DNA from: Blastococcus sp.
Lineage (GTDB): Bacteria > Actinomycetota > Actinomycetes > Mycobacteriales > Geodermatophilaceae
Assembly: GCA_025965695.1 (NCBI GenBank)
Contig: JAOPWM010000133.1
Coordinates: 1-64,000 of the forward strand
Direction of reading: 5' to 3'
DNA length: 64,000 bases
Shown in pieces: positions 58,212 through 64,000 of this stretch (positions are counted from its first letter, which is position 1; the number at the start of each line of letters is the position of its first letter). Under the pieces are notes generated by a model. The model saw only the letters and a program-made list of their open reading frames with translations, was not told where the DNA came from and did not search any database. A program made the translations under genes and the position numbers.

Positions 58212-59181
58212 GCCGGTACCGGAGGCCGCTGCCGTCGAGATTGTGGACCTCGTGGTGGAGTACGACGGGACGACGGCGCTGCGCGGGGTGAGCCTGACCG
58301 TCGGGGCGGGTGAGGTGCTCGCGCTGCTGGGCCCCTCGGGGTCGGGGAAGTCGACGCTCCTGCACGCGGTGGCCGGGTTCCTCGAGCCGCGTGCGGGCAC
58401 CATCCGGCTCGCCGGAACGACCGTGAGCGGCGACGGACGGCCCGTGCCGCCGGAGCGCCGGGAGCTCGCGGTGGTGTTCCAGAACTACGCCCTGTGGCCG
58501 CACCTGTCGGCACTGGACACCGTCGCCTACCCGCTCCGCCGCCGCGGCGCTCCCCGCGTGCAGGCCCGCGCCGAGGCGCTCGAGATCATGCGGCGGCTGC
58601 GGGTCGACCACCTGGCCCAGCGACGACCGGCGGAACTGTCCGGCGGGGAGCAGCAACGGGTGGGCCTGGCCCGTGCCCTGGCCCGTCGTCCGTCGGTGTA
58701 CCTGTTCGACGAACCGACGGCCCACCTGGACACCCATGTCCGCGGGGTCTTCCTGGACGAGCTCGTCGCCCGCCAGCAGGACAGCGGTGCCGCCGCCGTC
58801 TATGCCACGCACGACGCGGAGGAGGCTCTCGGGCTGGCCGACCGGGTCGCCCTGCTGGACCATGGGCATGTGCTGCAGGTCGGCACCCCGCAGCAGGTCT
58901 ACGACGAACCCGTGGACCTGTTCGCCGCCCGGCTCACCGGCCCTGCCTCGGCGATCGACGACGGACAGCTGCTGGTCCGCCCCGGGTGGGCCCGGCTCGG
59001 CGGCCCCCTGGAGGGCGACGTGCGCGCGGTCCGGTTCCGCGGCCCGCACTCGGACTACCTGGTGCACAGTCCCCGCGGCGAGGTCCTGATCCGCGAGGCC
59101 GGGTCCCCGCGACATGCCGTCGGCGCTCACCTGGGCTGGACCCTCGAGCACGGCTGGCCGCTGGCGGGGGGCGCGATCTGA
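58201..59181 (+). CDS. ABC transporter ATP-binding protein (iron-type)
   Basis: A 326-residue ATPase: Walker A LLGPSGSGKSTLLHAVAGF, Q-loop VFQNYALWPH, signature LSGGEQQRVGLARALAR, Walker B YLFDEPTAHLD and switch His in YATHDAEEALGLA. The C-terminal about 80 residues (LTGPASAIDDGQLLVRPGWA...) resemble the TOBE regulatory domain of FbpC/PotA-like proteins. The GTG at 58201 overlaps the permease by 11 bases. It completes a three-gene importer and is followed by a strong bidirectional terminator. Confidence 0.9.
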   Translation: MSAEPVPEAAAVEIVDLVVEYDGTTALRGVSLTVGAGEVLALLGPSGSGKSTLLHAVAGFLEPRAGTIRLAGTTVSGDGRPVPPERRELAVVFQNYALWPHLSALDTVAYPLRRRGAPRVQARAEALEIMRRLRVDHLAQRRPAELSGGEQQRVGLARALARRPSVYLFDEPTAHLDTHVRGVFLDELVARQQDSGAAAVYATHDAEEALGLADRVALLDHGHVLQVGTPQQVYDEPVDLFAARLTGPASAIDDGQLLVRPGWARLGGPLEGDVRAVRFRGPHSDYLVHSPRGEVLIREAGSPRHAVGAHLGWTLEHGWPLAGGAI

Positions 59182-59258
59182 CGGGTCGGCCGGATGGCCG
59201 GCCTGCGGTGCCCCACGGTGGGCAAGCAGCCGGCGGTGCAGGTGAACGTGCCGACGAC

Positions 59259-59297
59259 GCGACAGCGCCCCTCCCGCAGAGGGAGGGGCGCTGTCGC
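59259..59297. terminator. 17-bp perfect stem-loop, bidirectional terminator
   Basis: GCGACAGCGCCCCTCCC (59259-59275) pairs perfectly with GGGAGGGGCGCTGTCGC (59281-59297) across loop GCAGA. It lies between the convergent ABC operon and phasin-like gene and can serve both. Confidence 0.88.
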
Positions 59298-59343
59298 GCT
59301 CTGTGTCACGAACGGTCGCGCATGCGACGGCCCGGCGAGGGAC

Positions 59344-59922
59344 CTACTTGGTGTCGGCCTCGACCAGGCGCTCGACGAGCTCGTCGACCGTGCCGGTCTT
59401 CGGCAGGTCGCGCTGGGCGGCCTGGTCGGCAAGCTCGGTCTTCGTGAGGCCCTCGTAGCGCTCGCGCGCCTTGTCGTGGGCCTCCTTGCGCTCCTGTCGC
59501 TCGGCCTTGGCGGCCTCCTTGGCCTGCTGGCGCTCCGCCTGCTCGGCCTGGTCGGCCTGGTCGCGGACCGTCTGCTCGAGGGTGTCGACGCCGTTCCGGG
59601 CGGCCTCGGAGAGACCCTGGACCTGGTCACGCACCGTGGTGCGGGCCGACTCGATCTGGTGGCGCGTGACGCCGGCGACCGTGTTCGCGACCTCGGCCAG
59701 CGTGCGGGCGTAGTCGTGGTTGAGGTCGACCAGCTGCTTGATGAAAGCGAACTGACGCTCGACGGCCTCGGTGGCGTCCAGCTGGGGGAAGCTGCCCACT
59801 GTCGGCAGGTTCCGGAACTGGTCGGTGACGGAGGCGAGCCCGTCCCTCCAGCTGGCCAGCGTGCTGGAGAAGATCGTCTCGGCCTGGCGGGTTGTGGCGG
59901 CGTAGTCTGTGGGGGAGGTCAC
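59344..59922 (-). CDS. phasin-like PHA granule protein with C-terminal SAP-like motif
   Basis: A 192-residue helical protein. Residues about 5-115 match the phasin pattern (AETIFSSTLASWRDGLASV, ERQFAFIKQLVDLNHDYART, VAGVTRHQIESARTTVRDQV). Residues about 115-155 are a highly charged coiled coil rich in Glu, Gln, Lys and Arg. The C-terminal about 35 residues (LTKTELADQAAQRDLPKTGT, VDELVERLVEA) look like a SAP/Rho-N type helix-extended-helix that binds nucleic acid. The GTG at 59922 has GGAG six bases upstream and a good promoter further up. The nearby PHB depolymerase and PHA synthase support a granule role. Confidence 0.83.
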   Translation of the reverse strand: MTSPTDYAATTRQAETIFSSTLASWRDGLASVTDQFRNLPTVGSFPQLDATEAVERQFAFIKQLVDLNHDYARTLAEVANTVAGVTRHQIESARTTVRDQVQGLSEAARNGVDTLEQTVRDQADQAEQAERQQAKEAAKAERQERKEAHDKARERYEGLTKTELADQAAQRDLPKTGTVDELVERLVEADTK

Positions 59923-59960
59923 GGGGGGCTCCAGAAGTAGTAGGTCTCCGTACCGCGATA

Positions 59961-59990
59961 ACTATGCCAAGCATCTGCGCAGTATGTCAA
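59961..59990 (-). promoter_or_regulatory. sigma-70-like promoter of the phasin-like gene
   Basis: On the minus strand, TTGACA (59985-59990) is a perfect -35 and CATAGT (59961-59966) a 4/6 -10, with 18 bases between. The -10 ends 38 bases upstream of the GTG, a sensible leader length. The local sequence is unusually AT-rich for this genome. Confidence 0.6.
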
Positions 59991-60074
59991 GCGCGCTCGG
60001 CATCTCCCTGGATGTGACCGGCCGCACCCGCTGGATGTGGATGGTCGGGCGTGCCGCCGACGCTGACATGACGC

Positions 60075-60887
60075 ATGACCCTTCTGGCTTTCGATCGAAC
60101 CGGGCACGGTGAGCCGCTCCTGCTGCTCCATGGCATCGGCTCCACCCGCGACGATTTCTCCGCGCTCGTCCCTCGACTGGCGGAGCACTTCGACGTCCTG
60201 TCGGTGGACCTGCCGGGGCATGGGGAGTCGCCGATCGGCACCTGGCCGCCGACCGTGGCGGCACTGACCGATGCCGTGGAGGCCGACCTCGACGCCCGAG
60301 GCCTGCAGCGGGTACACATCCTCGGCAACTCCCTCGGCGCCCGCATCGGCATCGAACTCGCCGCCCGCCACCGGGCCCGCTCCGTGGTCGCGCTCTCCCC
60401 CTCCGGCCTGGGCCTGCCGGCCGAGCGGGTCCACCAGGGAATCCTCATGGCCACCGCGCGCACCATGACCCGGACGCTTCGACCCCTGCTCGGCGCCCTG
60501 GCGAGCTCGGCTGCCGGTCGAACCGCCCTGCTCACCGGGATGCGTGCCCGCCCGTGGGAGGCGAGCGAGACCGAGGCGCTCGCCATGCGCGGTGGATTCG
60601 CCGACTCGACCGGCTTCTGGTCCATGCTGTGGTGGGCGGTCCTGCAGGACGTCCCCACCGGCCTGCACCGCGTGGACTGCCCGGTGATGCTCGCCCAGGG
60701 CGCGGTCGACGTGGTGGGCGCCGGACAGACCCCGCGCTACCTGGCGCTGATCCCGGGGTCCCGTTTCCAGCTGTTGGCCGGCGCCGGGCACGCACCCCAG
60801 TCCGACGCCGCGGACGCCATCATCGCCCTGGTCCGCCGGACCGCCGAGCGCGCGGACACCCACGCGGCTGCCGCGCTGCCGGCCTGA
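60075..60887 (+). CDS. alpha/beta hydrolase
   Basis: A 270-residue enzyme: oxyanion motif LLLHGIGSTRDDFS, VDLPGHGESP, nucleophile Ser in ILGNSLGARIG and His in LAGAGHAPQSDAADAI. The ATG at 60075 has no clear ribosome site, so it may be expressed from a leaderless or short-leader transcript. It lies between the phasin-like gene (divergent) and PHB depolymerase-type gene, so a role in PHA monomer or oligomer hydrolysis is possible but unproven. Similar hydrolases act on many esters. Confidence 0.85.
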   Translation: MTLLAFDRTGHGEPLLLLHGIGSTRDDFSALVPRLAEHFDVLSVDLPGHGESPIGTWPPTVAALTDAVEADLDARGLQRVHILGNSLGARIGIELAARHRARSVVALSPSGLGLPAERVHQGILMATARTMTRTLRPLLGALASSAAGRTALLTGMRARPWEASETEALAMRGGFADSTGFWSMLWWAVLQDVPTGLHRVDCPVMLAQGAVDVVGAGQTPRYLALIPGSRFQLLAGAGHAPQSDAADAIIALVRRTAERADTHAAAALPA

Positions 60888-61092
60888 GCGCAGGGCAATG
60901 CCCAGCCCTTTCCGGTCGACGCGTCATCCTGCGACCGACGGCCCGGAACGGGTGGCCCGTGCCCGCTCAGCGGAGATCGCCATGCCGCGGGGGGACGCTC
61001 CGGTCCTGACCTCGGCCGGACGCGGCAACCGGATCCACCGGGGATGACACGGGCGTCACCCACCGGCAACCATCACCCGGGAGCATGCAGAC

Positions 61093-61308
61093 ATGGCAGT
61101 GACTCGAATTCTCGGCCGGTGGCGGGACCGCCGGGCCCGGAAGCTCTACCAGCGGTACGGGGCGCGGCCCTGGCCCCTGCTCGACGATCGCACCCGCGGG
61201 CACTACCGGCAGCTCGTCGTGGACGGGATCGACGGCGCCGGCCGGCCGCTGCGTCGGCGGCCCTTTCCGGACCGCCGACGCCGGCAGTCGCCTGCCTCCG
61301 ACTACTGA
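61093..61308 (+). CDS. small basic hypothetical protein (71 aa)
   Basis: It starts at ATG 61093 with GGGAG about 11 bases upstream. The product is strongly Arg-rich ([40 protein letters not shown]) with a central [13 protein letters not shown]. It may bind nucleic acid or a membrane surface; the family is not recognised. Its last 7 bases overlap the end of the convergent depolymerase gene. Confidence 0.55.
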   Translation: MAVTRILGRWRDRRARKLYQRYGARPWPLLDDRTRGHYRQLVVDGIDGAGRPLRRRPFPDRRRRQSPASDY

Positions 61309-62516
61309 GACGCGGAGCGCCCGGCCGCCGACGCCAGGAAGAACCGGATCATCTCGGCGGACGCGTCGGGACCCACGGGATCGGTGTACGAGCCGACGGG
61401 GCTTCCGCCGTACCAGGCATGCCCACCGCCGTGCACCGTCCAGTTCTCCACGAGAACCGTCCCGTCGACGTCGGCGTACACGGTCCTCGTACAGGCGCGG
61501 CCGGCCTGTCCGCCCATCCGTGTCGTGTCCGACACCGACGTCCCGCCCGTCGCCAGCCGCGCGGCCACCAGCTTCTCGGCGTTCACCGGGGCCACGATCC
61601 CGTCCTGGTCGCCGTGGAACACGATCAGCGGCACGGCGCCCGCCGGTGCCGGCGATCCGCCCGTCCGCATGGCGGCGAAGGCCGACACCATGTCGTGCGC
61701 CGCGCCGTACGCGATCCCGGAGTGGACGCCGACCCCGGTGAAGAGCTCCGGGTGGGTGGCGGCCATCACCGCCGCCATCGCCCCGCCGGCAGACAGCCCG
61801 GCGACGAACACCCGTCCCGGGTCGACGGCGTGGTCGCCCATGACCTGCCGGGTGATGCCGGCGATGATCGACGGCTCGCCCGTCCCGGCCTGCTGGTCGG
61901 CCGGGGAGAACCAGTTCCAGTACCCGCCGCTGTTGGCCGCGACGGACTGCTCCGGATAGGCGACGAGAAAGGTGTTCTGCTCGGCGAGATCGTTCATCCG
62001 GGTGCCGGCAGCGCAGTCCGCCGCGTCCTGCTTGCCGCCGTGCAGCATGACGACCAGGGGCACCGGGGCGCCGGTGTATCCCGTGGGGATGTACAGGTCA
62101 TACGAGCGGGTCCCGGCCGGCTCGGTGTGGCTGAGGTGGCGGATCTGGCCGCCCGGTGCGGCGGCTGCCTCGGCCGCGCCGGCGCGTGCTCCACCCGGAC
62201 CGCCGGTGAGCAGGCTCCCCGACAGGCCGCTCAGGGCGCCGGGCAGCCCCACACCGGACTGTCCGGCGAACGCGCCACGGAGCTTGTCGATCAGACGACC
62301 CGCTCCCGGCGCGTCGTCCATCCCCGCGATCGGCCTGGACGGGGTCCTCCGGAACGGCGGCCCGGAGCGGTCCGGGCCGGTGCCGGGTGCCCCGGGGGAC
62401 GCCGGCGTGGATCCGGCGCCGAGCGAGCGCTGCATGACCGCGAACGCTTCATTGAGCTGCCCTGCGCGGGTGAGTCGGAGTGCTTCGGACATGCCGGAGA
62501 TACGGTCGTCGTCCAC
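61302..62516 (-). CDS. phaZ: PHB depolymerase family esterase
   Basis: A 404-residue alpha/beta hydrolase of the esterase-PHB family. A long Pro/Gly/Ala-rich N-terminal region (about 1-145) starts [20 protein letters not shown], a granule-associated motif seen in intracellular relatives. The catalytic domain (about 150-400) has [20 protein letters not shown], Ser in [16 protein letters not shown], Asp in [17 protein letters not shown] and His in GGGHAWYGG. No signal peptide is present. The GTG at 62516 has AAGGGG seven bases upstream; an ATG at 62492 is an alternative. The RHH regulator lies just upstream on the same strand. Confidence 0.85.
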   Translation of the reverse strand: MDDDRISGMSEALRLTRAGQLNEAFAVMQRSLGAGSTPASPGAPGTGPDRSGPPFRRTPSRPIAGMDDAPGAGRLIDKLRGAFAGQSGVGLPGALSGLSGSLLTGGPGGARAGAAEAAAAPGGQIRHLSHTEPAGTRSYDLYIPTGYTGAPVPLVVMLHGGKQDAADCAAGTRMNDLAEQNTFLVAYPEQSVAANSGGYWNWFSPADQQAGTGEPSIIAGITRQVMGDHAVDPGRVFVAGLSAGGAMAAVMAATHPELFTGVGVHSGIAYGAAHDMVSAFAAMRTGGSPAPAGAVPLIVFHGDQDGIVAPVNAEKLVAARLATGGTSVSDTTRMGGQAGRACTRTVYADVDGTVLVENWTVHGGGHAWYGGSPVGSYTDPVGPDASAEMIRFFLASAAGRSASQ

Positions 62517-62610
62517 GGGAAAGCCCCTTCGGGGGTGCGGAGACGGCGGAGACCGGTCGGTCGGCGCCGTGTCGGGACTGCCTTCGCCAGCCGGTCGGCG
62601 GGCGGGTGCT

Positions 62611-63006
62611 TCAGGTGGTGCGCGAGGCCAGTGCGGCCTTGACCGCCCGCGGCGCTCGGAAGGCGCCGAGGACCTCGACCACCGAGATCGTGGCCAGGGC
62701 GAGCTCGGGTGTGACGTCGTCGGCGATGGTGGCAAGCCCCAGCACGCGGAGTGGCACGGTCTTCCCCGCATCTCGGAGTTCCTCGAGCTCACGCCGGCCG
62801 AGGTGCTGGGATCCCAGCGTCAACGTCCGGCGCGCGACCGTGTCGTCGACGGCGGTGGCCCGGGTCTCGAGCTGCCGCCGGATCGCCGTCCGGATGAAAT
62901 CCGTCCGGTTGGCGTAGAACCCCTCGTCGACCAGCAGGTCGATCTGCCCCAGGTCGACAAGACCGATGTTGATGGTGATCTTCTCGCTCTTGTCGATCTC
63001 CGCCAT
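62611..63006 (-). CDS. ribbon-helix-helix transcriptional regulator (CopG family)
   Basis: A 131-residue protein. The ribbon-helix-helix lies near the N-terminus (about 8-50: [20 protein letters not shown], then [18 protein letters not shown]). A C-terminal helical part (about 65-131) contains [20 protein letters not shown]. The ATG at 63006 has GGGAGG five bases upstream. It is followed at 95 bases by the PHB depolymerase gene and divergent from the PHA synthase-like gene. The palindromes in the intergenic region suggest autoregulation and control of PHA genes (inference). Confidence 0.85.
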   Translation of the reverse strand: MAEIDKSEKITINIGLVDLGQIDLLVDEGFYANRTDFIRTAIRRQLETRATAVDDTVARRTLTLGSQHLGRRELEELRDAGKTVPLRVLGLATIADDVTPELALATISVVEVLGAFRAPRAVKAALASRTT

Positions 63007-63025
63007 GGGTCCTCCCTCGCTGGCA

Positions 63026-63070
63026 CCATCCTGCCACCATCCCACAGGATGGTCAACGGGAGGTTTGACC
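63026..63070. promoter_or_regulatory. two adjacent inverted repeats, candidate operator of the RHH regulator
   Basis: CCATCCTG (63026-63033) pairs with CAGGATGG (63045-63052) and, directly after, GGTCAA (63051-63056) pairs with TTGACC (63065-63070). They sit 20-64 bases upstream of the RHH start and 156 bases before the PHA synthase-like start. Tandem palindromes of this kind suit a cooperative ribbon-helix-helix binder. Confidence 0.5.
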
Positions 63071-63225
63071 TCCCCTGAGCACGGGTCGCACCCCGCGCTC
63101 CATCCGTTCTTCGGATGAAACCGACACGTCTCCGGCCGCACGTGTGGCGCACACCACTGCGGGTTACCGTCGGATGACCGGTCGCACAGGCGACGAGGCC
63201 GGCCGGCCCGCACAGAAGGACGGAC

Positions 63226-64000
63226 ATGCTGAGCATCGACAATCGCACCTCCTCCGGTCCGGCGAGGCCGTCGACCCCGGTTGCCGTCCTGAGCCGCCAC
63301 GCGGCGACGAGCACGGCCGCGAGCCTGGCCGAGATCGCTCAGGCGTCGCGTCGCGCCTGGACCGGCGCCGCCGCCCGCCGGGCGACACCACTGGACCTCG
63401 CCGAACGCGGCGCGCGGTGGTGGACCAGCATGGCCGACCGGCGTGTGCCCGGCTGGCACCTGCCGCACCGGACTGTGCTCAGCACCCCGTTCGCGTACGT
63501 GCACGACTTCTCCCCCGCCGACGCGGACACCGACGTCGTCCCCACGCTGGTGTTGCCGCCGCAGGCCGGCCACTCCTCGCACGTCGTCGACTTCGCCCCC
63601 GGCCAGAGCCAGCTCGCCGTGCTCCTCGAAGCAGGGCTCACCCAGCTCTACGCGATGGAGTGGCGCGCAGCCACTGCCGCGACCCGCGACGTCACCATCA
63701 CCGACTACCTCGACGTCATCGACCGGGCGGTGATCCAGGCAGGCGGGTGCGCCAATCTGGTCGGGGACTGCCAAGGCGGCTGGCTGGCGACGATCTACGC
63801 CGCGCTGCACCCCGAGCGTGTGCACACCCTGACCCTCGCCGGCGCGCCGATCGACTTCCATGCCGGTGAATCGCTGATCGCCGCATCCACGCATGTGCTG
63901 ACCCGCGCCATGGGCATGGCGCCCTACCGGGCACTGGTCGCCCTCAACGGCGGCAACATGTCCGGGCGGGCCGTCCTGACGAACTTCATCCTGATGCAGC
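63226..64000 (+). CDS. phaC: PHA synthase-like alpha/beta hydrolase (partial, runs off the right edge)
   Basis: The ATG at 63226, with AGAAGGA five bases upstream, opens a frame that is uninterrupted to the window end (258 codons). After about 60 Ala-rich residues the text reads PGWHLPHRTVLSTPFAYVHDF and VVPTLVLPPQAGHSSHVVDF. Cys182 in LVGDCQGGWLATIYAALHP is the PHA synthase lipase-like box (GxCxG) with Cys instead of Ser, followed by VHTLTLAGAPIDFHAG. These are features of poly-3-hydroxyalkanoate synthases. The catalytic Asp and His lie beyond the edge. It is divergent from the RHH regulator, with depolymerase and phasin genes nearby. Confidence 0.82.
   Translation, partial: MLSIDNRTSSGPARPSTPVAVLSRHAATSTAASLAEIAQASRRAWTGAAARRATPLDLAERGARWWTSMADRRVPGWHLPHRTVLSTPFAYVHDFSPADADTDVVPTLVLPPQAGHSSHVVDFAPGQSQLAVLLEAGLTQLYAMEWRAATAATRDVTITDYLDVIDRAVIQAGGCANLVGDCQGGWLATIYAALHPERVHTLTLAGAPIDFHAGESLIAASTHVLTRAMGMAPYRALVALNGGNMSGRAVLTNFILMQ

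Overview
The window is very GC-rich DNA with many GTG starts, strong GC bias at third codon positions and tightly packed genes. It carries actinobacterial hallmarks: a mycothiol-dependent maleylpyruvate-isomerase-like enzyme, a DivIVA protein, a SARP/BTAD regulator, a class F sortase, a PucR regulator, a LigB-type DNA ligase, GTP-type PEP carboxykinase and a short exonuclease/polymerase of the PolA family. It is best read as chromosome of an Actinomycetota bacterium, plausibly Geodermatophilaceae (Blastococcus/Geodermatophilus/Modestobacter). The family assignment is inference from gene types only. No rRNA, complete tRNA, CRISPR array, insertion sequence or phage module was seen.

Left part (1-17.1 kb): a collagen-like membrane protein cut by the window edge, a class F sortase, a SARP regulator, several small proteins, a DUF2278/lamin-tail protein and an epoxide hydrolase. 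Then comes a coupled three-gene operon: a fused glutamate-cysteine-ligase-like/ATP-grasp enzyme, an asparagine-synthase-type amidotransferase and an S9 peptidase. This resembles gene sets that make and recycle dipeptide-amide osmolytes. An aldo/keto reductase, a broken SDR gene and a large flippase-like protein with a degenerate kinase domain follow.

Middle (17.4-38.5 kb): a decayed serine hydrolase and a mycothiol-dependent enzyme lead to a nitrogen-scavenging region. A PucR regulator stands divergent from a deaminase/NCS1 permease pair and upstream of an operon of class-I amidotransferase-like hydrolase, APC permease, glutamine-synthetase-like ligase, aldehyde dehydrogenase and SDR. That set fits import and gamma-glutamylation-dependent breakdown of an amine. 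Next is a five-gene minus-strand cassette in which every pair overlaps by 4 bp (GT-C mannosyltransferase-like, GT2, ChbG/YdjC deacetylase, methyltransferase, NAD epimerase), a likely glycolipid or cell-surface glycan pathway. A DMT-type membrane protein, an alpha/beta hydrolase, a LuxR remnant, an FAD oxidoreductase and a polysaccharide pyruvyl transferase follow.

Right part (39-64 kb): the exonuclease/polymerase diverges from pckG. Then come a flavin monooxygenase-like enzyme, a cyclase/ATPase regulator, DNA ligase, a VOC protein, a secreted SGNH hydrolase, a LysE exporter, a Rieske remnant and a second DMT protein. Two globin-reductase fusions (the first a full flavohemoglobin) are coupled to a DivIVA-domain protein. 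A complete iron-type ABC importer follows. The right edge holds a polyhydroxyalkanoate module: phasin-like protein, alpha/beta hydrolase, PHB depolymerase-type esterase, ribbon-helix-helix regulator and the start of a PHA synthase-like gene.

Four decayed or truncated genes (SDR, serine hydrolase, LuxR, Rieske) lie between intact operons. This suggests gene loss at operon boundaries rather than recent insertion of mobile DNA.
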